Notes: generated by a model from the letters alone, not told the origin. Shown: positions 53,488 through 63,605, counted from the stretch's first letter. The stretch: 64,000 nucleotides of DNA from an uncultured Bacteroidia bacterium (GCA_902768985.1 CACXNA010000016.1:105584-169583); one strand, 5' to 3'. Translations and numbers: made by a program.

Positions 53488-53684
53488 CGCTATGCAAAGC
53501 AAATCAGGGGCGCCGCACATATGTGCGGCGCTTTTGCGTAATGGGGTGACCGTCAAGAGCTTGCTCTTGTAAGGGCACACCAGCACGCAAAAAGAGACGA
53601 AGTCTCGCCCCGATTTGCTTTGCTCGCGGTGACCGAGGGAGGTGCAAAGGAGCGAAGCGACTGCGCAAATCCCTCACTCACCGC
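53472..53684. repeat. 17-bp direct repeats of the tRNA-Ser(CGA) 3' end (att-like)
   Basis: AATCCCTCACTCACCGC occurs at 53472-53488 (T arm/acceptor of the tRNA) and again at 53668-53684. The 180 bases between contain an imperfect inverted repeat (GCAAAGCAAATC...GGGGCG and CGCCCCGATTTGCTTTGC) and several small hairpins but no gene. Confidence 0.8.
53510..53535 (+). terminator. Terminator of tRNA-Ser(CGA)
   Basis: A perfect 22-base palindrome centred on ACATATGT with GCGCCGC/GCGGCGC ends, followed by TTTT. Confidence 0.8.
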
Positions 53685-53691
53685 CTTAAAG

Positions 53692-53718
53692 AGCCGACGT
53701 TTATGCGTCGGCTTTTTG
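53692..53718 (+). terminator. Second terminator, overlapping the next promoter
   Basis: AGCCGACG and CGTCGGCT pair around TTTATG, followed by TTTTTG. The last TTTG of the T run is also the -33 box of the epimerase promoter. Confidence 0.75.
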
Positions 53719-53745
53719 TTTTCCGGCGGGGAATGCGTACATTTG
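53715..53745 (+). promoter_or_regulatory. Dipeptide epimerase promoter (-33/-7)
   Basis: TTTG at 53715-53718, 19 bases, TACATTTG at 53738-53745, eight bases before the ATG at 53754. Confidence 0.8.
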
Positions 53746-53753
53746 ATACACGT

Positions 53754-54899
53754 ATGGACAGACGCGATTTCCTCAAGACCGCCGCCGCGGCGGGAGCCGG
53801 CGCGGCGCTGCTCGGCACCGCCGGGGCCTGCGCCCCGTCGGCGGGCGCCCCCAAGGCCTACCGCGTGGGCGGCAGCGCCCGCATGCAACTGAGCTGGGAG
53901 CCCTATGAGCTGCAGCTCCGCCACACCTTCACCGTGGCCTCCTATTCCCGGACCACCACCCCCGACGTGCAGGTCGAGATCCGCTACGACGGGTTCGTCG
54001 GCCACGGCGAGGCGTCCATGCCCCCGTATCTCGGGCAGACGGTGGAGAGCGTGTGCGCATTTCTCGAAAAGGTGGACCTCGCGCAGTTCGCGGACCCCTT
54101 CCAGCTGGAGGACATCCTCGCGTACGTGGACAGCCTCTCGCCGGGCGACACCGCGGCGAAAGCCGCCGTCGACATCGCCCTGCACGACCTTGTGGGCCAG
54201 CTCCTCGGGCAGCCCTGGTGGCGCCTCTGGGGCCTGAACGCCGACAAGGCGCCGAACACCACCTTCACCATCGGCATCGACACGCCGGACGTCGTCCGGG
54301 AAAAGACGCGCGAATGCGCGGACCGCTTCCGCATCCTGAAGGTCAAGGTGGGCCTGGACAACGACTACGAGATGATCCGCACCATCCGCGAGGTCACCGA
54401 CCTGCCCCTCGCGGTGGATGCCAACCAGGGCTGGACCGACCGCCAGCAGGCCCTCGACGAGATCTTCTGGTTGCAGGAGCACGGTGTCGTCATGGTCGAG
54501 CAGCCGATGCCCAAGGAGCGCCTGGATGACAACGCCTGGATCACGGAGCGCAGTCCGCTGCCCATTTTCGCCGACGAGGCGGTCCAGCGGCTGGCCGACG
54601 TCCCGTCGCTGGTGGGTGCGTACAACGGCATCAATATCAAGCTGATGAAATGTACCGGCATGCGTGAGGCCTGGCGCATGGCCTCTTTTGCGCGTGCCGT
54701 CGGCATGCGCGTCATGCTGGGCTGCATGACCGAGACCTCCTGCGCCGTCACGGCCGCCGCGCACCTCTCGCCGCTGGCCGACTTCGCCGACCTCGACGGC
54801 AATCTTCTCATCTCCAACGACCGCTTCAGCGGGGTGACCGTTTCCGGCGGCCGCCTCATCCTCCCCGACGCCCCCGGCCTGGGCCTGAAGGCCCTTTGA
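53754..54899 (+). CDS. Dipeptide (Ala-Glu) epimerase, enolase superfamily, Tat-exported
   Basis: 381 aa from MDRRDFLKTAAAAGAGAALL. The twin-arginine signal RRDFLK and a Cys in TAGAC suggest a Tat lipoprotein. The capping domain includes VEIRYDGFVGHGEASMPPYL; the barrel has the catalytic KxK (ILKVKVGLD), metal ligands in VDANQGW, VEQPM and IFADEAV, as in L-Ala-D/L-Glu epimerases that recycle peptidoglycan peptides. The longer frame from 53703 starts inside the terminator and is rejected. Confidence 0.93.
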   Translation: MDRRDFLKTAAAAGAGAALLGTAGACAPSAGAPKAYRVGGSARMQLSWEPYELQLRHTFTVASYSRTTTPDVQVEIRYDGFVGHGEASMPPYLGQTVESVCAFLEKVDLAQFADPFQLEDILAYVDSLSPGDTAAKAAVDIALHDLVGQLLGQPWWRLWGLNADKAPNTTFTIGIDTPDVVREKTRECADRFRILKVKVGLDNDYEMIRTIREVTDLPLAVDANQGWTDRQQALDEIFWLQEHGVVMVEQPMPKERLDDNAWITERSPLPIFADEAVQRLADVPSLVGAYNGINIKLMKCTGMREAWRMASFARAVGMRVMLGCMTETSCAVTAAAHLSPLADFADLDGNLLISNDRFSGVTVSGGRLILPDAPGLGLKAL

Positions 54900-54903
54900 C
54901 CTC

Positions 54904-54936
54904 AAAAAAACAGATCCCTGGAGGCCAGGGATCTGT
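54904..54936 (-). terminator. Terminator of the PspC-PadR-PspC operon
   Basis: ACAGATCCCTGG and CCAGGGATCTGT pair around a three-base loop. On the minus strand it is followed by seven T, so it ends the operon running from 57062. Confidence 0.85.
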
Positions 54937-55036
54937 AAAAAGCTGTGCCGGCAGGTGCTACATGAACAGAAGCCGTTCGACGGACATCATGAGGCAAATA
55001 AGGAAAAACATGGCTTTTGGTTTGTTGGATGGTTCG

Positions 55037-56143
55037 TTAGACGGTCAATAATTCAGTGCTGATGAATCCGGTGGCGACCAGGATTCCGAGGGCCACCACG
55101 GAGAGCAGCCAGAGGATGAAGATCACCAGGCCCGGGTGCCACTTCGGCGGCTTGAAGCCGAAGAGGAGCTGGAGCGCGCCGTAGAGGATGCCGAGGAAGG
55201 GGAGGAAGCACACGAGCGCCACCAGGATGTTGACGCCGGGCTGGGCCAGTGCGTGCGCTGCCTGCGGGGCATACATGTGCAGCTCGGTCAGGCCCTGGTC
55301 GTAGAGCCGGCCCAGGCCGAGGAAGCCGTCGCCGTGGCGGTTGCCGAGCCAGCCGCTGCCGAAGCCCCAGAGGCTGCCGGTGAACAGGCCGGCGAAGCCG
55401 ACGATGAGCAGGACCACGCCGATCAGCTTGCCGAAGATATTCGCGAATTCACTCCAGGCCGAGGACTGGCCGACGGACTTGACGGCCTCCTCAAACTCCT
55501 TGGCACCGGCCTCGACGCTGCGCTGGATGCTGTTCAGCGTGCCGTCCTCGCCGCGCTGCTCCCAGCGCTGGCGGACGGTCTTGGCCGCCGGCATGCAGAT
55601 CCAGAGGATGACGTAGATCGTCGGCGCGCCCATGGAGATGCGCCAGCCGACGCCGTGGTGCCAGAAGCCGAAGGTGAACACGACCGTGAACAGGACGAAG
55701 AGGATTCGGAACAGGGCGACGTCCTGCTTGAAGTAGGCCGCCAGGCCGCTGCACACGCCCGCGACCATCTTGTTCTCCAGGTCGCGGTACAGTTTGCGCT
55801 GCCGTCTCTCGTCATTCGACGTACCCTTTCCGTCATTCGCCGGCCCGGCCGGCGAATTTCCCTCCGCGCCGGCTTCCTCCTCCGCGGCCTCGATGTCCTC
55901 CGGACGGCCGAGGATGCCGATGGCCTCCTCGATCATCGGGCGGGACACGACGCCGTCGCGGCCGGCCTTCTCCATCAGGAGCTCGGCCATGCGCTCCTCG
56001 ATGCCGTCGAGGATCTCGCCGCCGCCGGCGCGGCCGTCATAATATTTCTCGAGCTCGCCGAGGTAGTCCTCGGCCAGGCGGGCGGCGTCGCTTTCCAGGG
56101 TGAAGGCGTAACCGCCGAGGCTGACTCTTTCTATTTCTTTCAT
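55037..56143 (-). CDS. PspC-domain membrane protein (large)
   Basis: 368 aa. The N-terminal domain (VSLGGYAFTLESDAARLAED, residues 1-90) matches the one in the smaller PspC gene upstream. A PspC domain (KLYRDLENKMVAGVCSGLAA, about 118-190) follows, with its two helices, then four more transmembrane helices. PspC proteins respond to envelope stress. Residues near 95-110 are encoded by a GTCATTC palindrome insertion. Its start overlaps the padR stop (ATGA). Confidence 0.88.
   Translation of the reverse strand: MKEIERVSLGGYAFTLESDAARLAEDYLGELEKYYDGRAGGGEILDGIEERMAELLMEKAGRDGVVSRPMIEEAIGILGRPEDIEAAEEEAGAEGNSPAGPANDGKGTSNDERRQRKLYRDLENKMVAGVCSGLAAYFKQDVALFRILFVLFTVVFTFGFWHHGVGWRISMGAPTIYVILWICMPAAKTVRQRWEQRGEDGTLNSIQRSVEAGAKEFEEAVKSVGQSSAWSEFANIFGKLIGVVLLIVGFAGLFTGSLWGFGSGWLGNRHGDGFLGLGRLYDQGLTELHMYAPQAAHALAQPGVNILVALVCFLPFLGILYGALQLLFGFKPPKWHPGLVIFILWLLSVVALGILVATGFISTELLTV
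55830..55859. repeat. GTCATTC-headed palindrome (REP-like) inside the large pspC gene
   Basis: CCGTC, then ATTCGCCGG and CCGGCGAAT arms around CCCGG; identical stem to 49100-49122. A second GTCATTC head is at 55811-55817. In frame it encodes NSPAGPANDG, a linker just before the PspC domain. Confidence 0.7.
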
Positions 56144-56472
56144 ACGCGTTTGAGGGTGTTGACGGATTCAATGATTTCCTGCCAGGCAGCGTCCATCTGG
56201 GCGAGCTGCTCCCGGCCTTTGTCGGAGAGGACGTAGTACTTGCGGGGCGGGCCCTGGGTGGACTCTTCCCAGCGGTAGTCGAGCAGGCCCTGGTTCTTCT
56301 GCCGGATCAGCAGGGGATAGAGGGTGCCTTCGACGACGATCATGCCGGCGGCCTTGAGCTCCTCGATGAGCGAGGAGGCATAGGCTTCGTGCTTGCCCAG
56401 GATCGAGAGGATGCAGTAGTCGAGCAAGCCCTTGCGCATCTGTGCGCGGATGTTTTCGATGGTGTTCTCCAT
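56140..56472 (-). CDS. PadR family transcriptional regulator
   Basis: 110 aa, a compact winged helix. MRKGLLDYCILSILGKHEAY and EGTLYPLLIRQKNQGLLDYR are typical PadR. It probably represses this operon in response to an envelope or small-molecule signal. It lies between two PspC genes. Confidence 0.95.
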   Translation of the reverse strand: MENTIENIRAQMRKGLLDYCILSILGKHEAYASSLIEELKAAGMIVVEGTLYPLLIRQKNQGLLDYRWEESTQGPPRKYYVLSDKGREQLAQMDAAWQEIIESVNTLKRV

Positions 56473-56477
56473 GGCGG

Positions 56478-57062
56478 CTACTTATTGGTGGATTGGGCAA
56501 ACTTGGCGAGGTTCTCGGCCGTGACGGGCAGGCCGTACATCTCGCACTTCTGGGTCGGGGTGAGGGCCTTGGGGATGGCGATCCAGCAGATCACGTAGAT
56601 CCAGAAGCCGGCCAGGCCGGCCACCAGGGCCACGAGCATCAGGACGCGCGTCAGGACGACGTCGATGTCCAGGTAGATGGCGAGGCCCGCGCAGACGCCG
56701 GCGATGCGCCGGTTGTCGTAGTCGCGGTAGATCTTTTTGCGCTCCGTCGCGCTGCCGGCGGCGGGGGCGGGGCCCGCTTCGGGGCTCTCCGGCGCGCCGT
56801 CGGGCATGCCGAGCTGGCGCGTGACGCGCTCCACGAGCTCGAGCTTCACGACGCGTCCGCCCGTGCCCACTTCCTGGGCGAAGAGTTCGGCGATGCGGGA
56901 CTCGAGGTCCTCCATCACTTCGGCGTTCTGCGTATAGGGCACGCCCGACGACGCGGCGAGGCGGGTGCGGAAGTGCTCCAGGTACTCGCTCAGGCGGTTG
57001 TAGGCGTCTTCTTCCAGCGTGAAGCTGCGGTTCGCAAGGCTGATGTTGAATACTTTTTTCAT
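56478..57062 (-). CDS. PspC-domain membrane protein (small)
   Basis: 194 aa from MKKVFNISLANRSFTLEEDA. The N-terminal Bacteroidota-type domain (to about 95) is followed by PspC (KKIYRDYDNRRIAGVCAGLA) with one or two membrane helices (LMLVALVAGLAGFWIYVICW). It is the first gene of the PspC-PadR-PspC operon, 5 bases before padR. Confidence 0.9.
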   Translation of the reverse strand: MKKVFNISLANRSFTLEEDAYNRLSEYLEHFRTRLAASSGVPYTQNAEVMEDLESRIAELFAQEVGTGGRVVKLELVERVTRQLGMPDGAPESPEAGPAPAAGSATERKKIYRDYDNRRIAGVCAGLAIYLDIDVVLTRVLMLVALVAGLAGFWIYVICWIAIPKALTPTQKCEMYGLPVTAENLAKFAQSTNK

Positions 57063-57083
57063 TTCTCTAGAACTTTGACACTG

Positions 57084-57091
57084 CAAAGATA
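57084..57091 (-). promoter_or_regulatory. -7 promoter element of the PspC operon
   Basis: TATCTTTG on the minus strand, 21 bases before the ATG at 57062. Confidence 0.6.
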
Positions 57092-57150
57092 TATAAATTT
57101 TCTAATACCTTGTATCGCAAAGTACCAAAAATTTGCAAAATATTTTTCAA

Positions 57151-57182
57151 GTTGTTTTTCTCTCGGAAACGAAGTACCTTTG
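57151..57182 (+). promoter_or_regulatory. Promoter of the barrel protein gene
   Basis: GTTG at 57151-57154, 20 bases, TACCTTTG at 57175-57182, seven bases before the ATG at 57190. Confidence 0.6.
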
Positions 57183-57189
57183 TATATAT

Positions 57190-58260
57190 ATGAGAAGAAT
57201 CTTCTGCATACTGCTGCTCGCCGCGCTGGCGCTCCCGGCCGCGGCGCAGCCCGCCCGCTTCAACTGGGAATACGGCGCGGACTTCCGCTACATCTTCGAC
57301 AACCGCGAATTCGCTTACTCGAACGACGCCATCATCCCCTCCGGGACGATGCACACCATCGTGCTCGCACCGACGGTCGGCTTCAGCGTCGAGCAGTCTC
57401 CGAGGGTGCGGCACCGCCTGATGGCGGGCGTGGAGTTCGCGCACGACATGGGCTCGCACACCTGGACGGATTTCGCCCGGGAGCCTATCATCTATTATAA
57501 CGCTCACGTGCGCGCGAGGAGGGGCACATTCGACGCCTTTGCGGGTGTCTTCTCCCGCAACAACGTGGAGGGTGCCTACGGCGAAGCTTTCTTCTCCGGC
57601 ATGTTCCGCAACTCCGACCGCAACATCGAAGGCGTGCTCCTGAAGTGGCGCGCCGAGCGCTTTTACGCCGAGATCGCCTTCGACTGGATGGGACAGTACG
57701 GCCCCCAGACGCGCGAGCGCTTCCAGGTCTTCAGCGCCGGCCGCTGGCAGGCCAGCGAATGGTTCCAGCTGGGCTGGTCGGGGAGCTTCTATCATTACGC
57801 CTGCTCTGAGATTGCCCCCAACGTGGTGGACAACCACCTGCTGCAGCCGTGGGCGAAGGCGGATTTCTCCCGCCGGACCCGCTGGCAGGAGCTGTCGGTG
57901 CAGGCCGGTCTGTACGTCGCCTACCAGCTGGACCGCGGGCGCTCCATGCAGCCGGATATCCCCTGCGGCGGCGAGCTGAAGCTGACCGCGAAACGCTGGA
58001 ACGTGATGCTCCAGAACACGACCTACGCGGGCGGCAACCTGATGCCCTTCTTCCGCGACCTCGACCCGGCGGGCATCCCGTACGCCACCAACCTCTACTT
58101 CGGCACGCCCTGCTTTGACAAGTTCTTCAACCTGTCCGAGCTGGCGTGGACCCCGCAGATCGCGCGCTACGTCTCGCTCCGCCTGGCCGCGCGCTTCTAC
58201 GTCAGCGGCCAGGGCTTCCTCGGCTGGCAGCAGATCGCCTCGCTGCGCTTCGTGATATGA
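57190..58260 (+). CDS. Outer-membrane beta-barrel protein of unknown function
   Basis: 356 aa. The signal peptide MRRIFCILLLAALALPAAAQ is clear. The rest is rich in alternating aromatic/polar strands (FNWEYGADFRYIFDNREFAY, WFQLGWSGSFYHYACSE, LRLAARFYVSGQGF), ending SLRFVI, consistent with a 12- to 16-stranded barrel. I recognise no family name. Its stop overlaps the RNase H gene start (ATGA), an odd partner. Confidence 0.85.
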   Translation: MRRIFCILLLAALALPAAAQPARFNWEYGADFRYIFDNREFAYSNDAIIPSGTMHTIVLAPTVGFSVEQSPRVRHRLMAGVEFAHDMGSHTWTDFAREPIIYYNAHVRARRGTFDAFAGVFSRNNVEGAYGEAFFSGMFRNSDRNIEGVLLKWRAERFYAEIAFDWMGQYGPQTRERFQVFSAGRWQASEWFQLGWSGSFYHYACSEIAPNVVDNHLLQPWAKADFSRRTRWQELSVQAGLYVAYQLDRGRSMQPDIPCGGELKLTAKRWNVMLQNTTYAGGNLMPFFRDLDPAGIPYATNLYFGTPCFDKFFNLSELAWTPQIARYVSLRLAARFYVSGQGFLGWQQIASLRFVI

Positions 58261-58769
58261 AGTACTGGGATTTCCGCGAAAGCGGCAAGCCGCAATATGA
58301 CTATATAGCCTACACGGACGGGGGCTACCGCCTGCCGAAGAACTTCGGCGCGGCCGCCTGCATCGTCCTGGACGGGCGGGACGGCAAGCCCCTCTACCAG
58401 TGGAGCGAGGCGAGCCGCTACTCCACCAGCAACCGCCAGGAGCTCGCGGCCATCATCCACGCGCTGCTGCACGTCCCCGAGGGGAGCAGCGTGCTGGTGC
58501 GCAGCGACAGCGAGAATGGCATCGCGCAGCTGTCCGGCCAGGTGCGGAGCAAGAAAGACTTCGACCTGGTGCAGCTGTACCGCAAGGTGAAGAAGGAGCG
58601 CGCGCTGCAGGTGCAGCTGGAATGGGTGCGCAGCCACAGCGGCGACCGCTGGAATGACCACGTGGACGACCTCTGCATGGAGGCGCTGGACCTCTTCGAG
58701 ACCAAGGGAACACACGTGCGCGAAGGGGTTGACCCGGATGCGCTGATTTCGTATATTTGCAAGCAATAA
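58257..58769 (+). CDS. RNase HI-like protein
   Basis: 170 aa, starting at MKYWDFRESG. The RNase H fold carries D21 (AYTDGGYR), E62 (SNRQELAAI) and D84 (VRSDSENGI), and WVRSHSGDRWNDHVDDLCME supplies the His and last Asp. It likely cuts RNA in RNA-DNA hybrids. It has a non-standard N terminus and only weak similarity to E. coli RnhA outside the motifs. The proC -7 box lies inside its last codons. Confidence 0.88.
   Translation: MKYWDFRESGKPQYDYIAYTDGGYRLPKNFGAAACIVLDGRDGKPLYQWSEASRYSTSNRQELAAIIHALLHVPEGSSVLVRSDSENGIAQLSGQVRSKKDFDLVQLYRKVKKERALQVQLEWVRSHSGDRWNDHVDDLCMEALDLFETKGTHVREGVDPDALISYICKQ
58729..58759 (+). promoter_or_regulatory. proC promoter
   Basis: TTG at 58729-58731, 20 bases, TATATTTG at 58752-58759, 22 bases before the ATG. 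Confidence 0.6.
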
Positions 58770-58781
58770 ATCATCACGGAT

Positions 58782-59558
58782 ATGAAAATCGCGATCATCG
58801 GCGCCGGCAACATGGGCGGCGCCACCGCCCTGGGACTGGCAGGCGCCCTGCCTGACGCCCGCATCACGGTCACGGCGAAGCACGCCGCGACGCTGGAGAA
58901 ATTCGCCGCCCGCGGCCTGCAGACCTCGCTCGACAACGTGTCGGCGGCTGCCGACGCGGACGTTGTCGTGCTGGGCGTGAAGCCCTGGCTCGCCCAGGGG
59001 GTGCTCGCCGAGCTGAAGCCGGCGCTCGCCGGCAAAGTGCTGGTCTCCTTCGTCGCCGGCGTGCCGGGCGCGGAGATGCTCACCTGGCTGGACGGCAGCG
59101 GCATCGCGGGTGCCTATTCCGTGATTCCCAATCTCGCGATCGAGGTAGGCGAGAGCATGAGCTTCATCCATGAGCTCTGCGGCACGCCGGAGACGCTCGC
59201 CACCGTGCGCGGCCTCTTCGACGCCGTCGGCCGCACGGCCGTCGTGGACGAGAAGCGGCTGAACGCCGGCATGATGCTCGCCTCCTGCGGCACCGCGTTC
59301 GCGCTCCGCTACGTCCGCGCCTCCGCCGAGGGCGGCGTGGAGCTGGGTCTCTACCCGCAGGAAGCGCTCGACGCCGCGCTGCAGACCGTGCGGGGCGCCG
59401 CCGCCCTGCTCGCGGCGCGCGGCACGCACCCCGAGGCGGAGATCGACCGCGTGACCACGCCCGGCGGCATCACCATCAAGGGCCTGAACGCGATGGAAGA
59501 GGCGGGCTTCTCCGCCGCCGTCATCGCCGGCCTGAAGGCCTGGAAGCCGAAGCAGTAA
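58782..59558 (+). CDS. proC: Pyrroline-5-carboxylate reductase
   Basis: 258 aa. Rossmann loop IIGAGNMGGATALGLAGAL, then VLGVKPWLA and the C-terminal dimer helices with TTPGGITIKGLNAMEEAGFS, the ProC signature. It makes proline from P5C with NAD(P)H. Confidence 0.96.
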   Translation: MKIAIIGAGNMGGATALGLAGALPDARITVTAKHAATLEKFAARGLQTSLDNVSAAADADVVVLGVKPWLAQGVLAELKPALAGKVLVSFVAGVPGAEMLTWLDGSGIAGAYSVIPNLAIEVGESMSFIHELCGTPETLATVRGLFDAVGRTAVVDEKRLNAGMMLASCGTAFALRYVRASAEGGVELGLYPQEALDAALQTVRGAAALLAARGTHPEAEIDRVTTPGGITIKGLNAMEEAGFSAAVIAGLKAWKPKQ

Positions 59559-59572
59559 CTGAATGCCTCATA

Positions 59573-59614
59573 AAACAAATCCGTGGCTCCCGGCAGGGAA
59601 CCACGGATTTGTTT
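59573..59614. terminator. Bidirectional terminator between proC and glyA
   Basis: ACAAATCCGTGG at 59575-59586 pairs with CCACGGATTTGT at 59601-59612, with A run to the left and GTTTA to the right. Confidence 0.88.
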
Positions 59615-59630
59615 ATCCGGAGGACGAATC

Positions 59631-60983
59631 CTAATACTTGTTCAGCGGAACGCCGGCGGTCATGCGGTGGACGCGCTGCTTGACATCCTCGAGCAGGGCG
59701 TTGTGCTCCTGGAGGGAGGCCTGCTGGGCGTCGGTGAGCGGCTCGCCCTTCTTGACGGACAGGGCGTCGATGTGCTTGGCGCAGGAGCCGAGGACCTCGT
59801 CGATCAGGGCGACGATCTCCTCCATGTCCTTCTCCACGAAGCCGCGGGAGGTCACGGCCGGGGTTCCGATGCGGAAACCGGAGGTCTGGAACGGGCTGCG
59901 GGTGTCGAAGGGGACCATGTTCTTGTTGAGCGTGATCGCGGCGAGCTCCAGCTGCTGCTCGGCGATGCGGCCGGTGACTTCGTCAAACTTGCCGCGCAGG
60001 TCGATGAGCATCAGGTGGTTGTCGGTGCCGCCGGAGACGACCTTGTAGCCGCGGCGGAGGAACTCCGCGCACATGGCCTGGGCGTTCGCGATCACCTGCT
60101 TCTGGTACTGGACATATTCCGGCTGGGCGGCCTCGAAGAAGGCCACGGCCTTGGCCGCGATGACGTGCTCGAGCGGACCGCCCTGCACACCGGGGAAGAC
60201 ATAGGAATCGAGGACCTGGCTCATCTTCTTGACGACGCCCTTCGGGGTCGTGCGGCCCTGGGGATCGTCGAAGTCCTTGCCGATGAGGATCACGCCGCCG
60301 CGCGGACCGCGCAGGGTCTTGTGCGTGGTGGAGGTCACGATGTGGGCGTACTTGACAGGGTTTTTCAGCAGGCCCGCGGCGATCAGGCCGGCGGTGTGGG
60401 CCATGTCGATCCAGAGGATCGCGCCCACCTTGTCGGCGATGGCGCGCATGCGCTCGTAGTCCCATTCGCGGGAATACGCGGAAGCGCCGCCGATGATCAG
60501 CTTCGGCTTGTTCTCGAGGGCGAGCTGCTCCATCTTGTCATAATCCACGCGGCCGGTCTCGGGATCCAGCCCGTAAGCCACGGCGTTGTAGAGGAGGCCG
60601 GAGGCGTTGACGGGGGAGCCGTGGGTGAGGTGGCCGCCCTGGCTGAGGTCCAGGCCCATGAAGGTGTCGCCGGGCTTGAGGATGGACATGGTCACGGCCA
60701 TGTTCGCCTGGGCGCCGGAGTGGGGCTGGACGTTGGCCCATTCGGCCCCGTAGAGGGCCTTGAGGCGGTCGATGGCCAGCTGCTCGATCTGGTCAACGAT
60801 CTCGCAGCCACCGTAGTAGCGCTTGCCGGGATAGCCCTCTGCATACTTGTTCGTGCAGATGGAGCCCATGGCGGTGAGCACCTCGTCGGTGACATAGTTT
60901 TCAGACGCGATGAGTTCGAGGCCGGCTTTCTGCCGCTCATACTCTTTCTTGATCAGATCGGAGATTTGGATGTCCTGTTTCAT
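59631..60983 (-). CDS. glyA: Serine hydroxymethyltransferase
   Basis: 450 aa from [18 protein letters not shown]. It interconverts serine and glycine with tetrahydrofolate and PLP. The PLP lysine is in [26 protein letters not shown] and [13 protein letters not shown] are characteristic. It belongs to one-carbon metabolism with folC. The frame remains open to 61304, antisense to the methyltransferase, but a -7 box supports the start at 60983. Confidence 0.97.
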   Translation of the reverse strand: MKQDIQISDLIKKEYERQKAGLELIASENYVTDEVLTAMGSICTNKYAEGYPGKRYYGGCEIVDQIEQLAIDRLKALYGAEWANVQPHSGAQANMAVTMSILKPGDTFMGLDLSQGGHLTHGSPVNASGLLYNAVAYGLDPETGRVDYDKMEQLALENKPKLIIGGASAYSREWDYERMRAIADKVGAILWIDMAHTAGLIAAGLLKNPVKYAHIVTSTTHKTLRGPRGGVILIGKDFDDPQGRTTPKGVVKKMSQVLDSYVFPGVQGGPLEHVIAAKAVAFFEAAQPEYVQYQKQVIANAQAMCAEFLRRGYKVVSGGTDNHLMLIDLRGKFDEVTGRIAEQQLELAAITLNKNMVPFDTRSPFQTSGFRIGTPAVTSRGFVEKDMEEIVALIDEVLGSCAKHIDALSVKKGEPLTDAQQASLQEHNALLEDVKQRVHRMTAGVPLNKY

Positions 60984-61006
60984 ACGGCTAATTAAAAATA
61001 TGCCCG

Positions 61007-61014
61007 CAAAGGTA
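61007..61014 (-). promoter_or_regulatory. -7 promoter element of glyA
   Basis: TACCTTTG on the minus strand, 23 bases before the ATG, back-to-back with the element at 61028-61035. Confidence 0.65.
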
Positions 61015-61027
61015 ATACTTTTTTCCG

Positions 61028-61035
61028 TATCTTTG
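61028..61035 (+). promoter_or_regulatory. -7 promoter element of the SpoU methyltransferase gene
   Basis: TATCTTTG with six bases to the ATG at 61042, so the transcript should be leaderless or nearly so. Confidence 0.6.
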
Positions 61036-61041
61036 CGCTCT

Positions 61042-61572
61042 ATGAGCGACAGGAAATTGCTTAATATAGAATTGGGTCGCGTGCGCGCGGACGCGTACCG
61101 CGATCTGCCGCCCTCCGGCGTCGTGCTCGTGCTGGACAACATCCGCAGCGCGCACAACGTGGGGAGCGCTTTCCGCACCGGCGACGCCTTCAAGGCCGAC
61201 AAGGTCTGGCTCTGCGGCATCTGCGCCGCGCCGCCCTCCGCCGAGATCCACAAGGTGGCCCTCGGCGCCGAGCTGAGCATGCCCTGGGAGCACGTGGACG
61301 ACACGCTCGCGCTGGTCCGGCGCCTGCGCGCCGAGGGCTGGACGGTCGTCTGCGCCGAGCAGACGGAGCATGCGGTGAGCCTGGAGAATTTCCGGCGCGA
61401 GCCGGGGCGGCGCTACGCCGTCGTGTTCGGCAACGAGGTGGATGGCGTGCGGCAGGACGTCGTGGACGCGGCCGACCTGTGCGTGGAGATCCCCCAGTCC
61501 GGCACCAAGCATTCGCTCAACGTCAGCGTGTCCGTGGGCGTGGTCCTGTGGCAGCTTTTCTATGGCCATTGA
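61042..61572 (+). CDS. SpoU/TrmH family RNA 2'-O-methyltransferase
   Basis: 176 aa from [14 protein letters not shown]. The SPOUT knot motifs are [18 protein letters not shown] (motif 1), [10 protein letters not shown] (motif 2) and [18 protein letters not shown] (motif 3). It methylates the ribose of tRNA or rRNA; the target is not deducible. The upstream extension to 60910 is antisense to glyA and rejected. Confidence 0.93.
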   Translation: MSDRKLLNIELGRVRADAYRDLPPSGVVLVLDNIRSAHNVGSAFRTGDAFKADKVWLCGICAAPPSAEIHKVALGAELSMPWEHVDDTLALVRRLRAEGWTVVCAEQTEHAVSLENFRREPGRRYAVVFGNEVDGVRQDVVDAADLCVEIPQSGTKHSLNVSVSVGVVLWQLFYGH

Positions 61573-61582
61573 CAAATTGTCA
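61570..61582 (+). promoter_or_regulatory. Palindrome next to the groESL promoter
   Basis: TGACAAATTGTCA is a perfect 13-base palindrome around a central A, directly upstream of the sigma-54-like -24 element. Its first bases are part of the SpoU stop codon. It could bind a dimeric regulator. Confidence 0.45.
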
Positions 61583-61599
61583 TTGGCACGGACCTTGAT
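61583..61599 (+). promoter_or_regulatory. Sigma-54-type promoter of groES-groEL
   Basis: TTGGCACG-GACC-TTGAT matches the -24/-12 consensus TTGGCACG-N4-TTGCW except for one base (C to A in TTGC). No TAnnTTTG box is present before groES. The transcript would carry a leader of about 55 bases containing a CGCGG/CCGCG hairpin. Confidence 0.55.
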
Positions 61600-61665
61600 T
61601 TTGTAGGAGACGTCGCGGCCAGTCCGCGGCGTTTTGTGAATACAAATCAAAAAACAATATTCATT

Positions 61666-63557
<1,892 letters not shown>

Positions 63558-63574
63558 AAATTTCTGCGAAAAAA

Positions 63575-63605
63575 TTTGCAGGATAAAAAAAAGTAACTAC
63601 CTTTG
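63575..63605 (+). promoter_or_regulatory. rRNA operon promoter P1
   Basis: TTTG at 63575-63578, 19 bases, TACCTTTG at 63598-63605, with an A-rich spacer. Confidence 0.9.

Noticed and set aside
53312-53497. 61-aa open frame across tRNA-Ser(CGA)
   Set aside because: Antisense tRNA shadow (SEGFEPPVRCR).
54958-55010. 17-residue hydrophobic minus-strand ORF after the pspC gene
   Set aside because: MFFLICLMMSVERLLFM has no promoter and no start context; it is too short to support.
61575-61603. TGATTTTG as a housekeeping -7 box for groES
   Set aside because: The first base pair is TG rather than TA and the nearest TTG is only 16 bases away; the sigma-54-like match is better.
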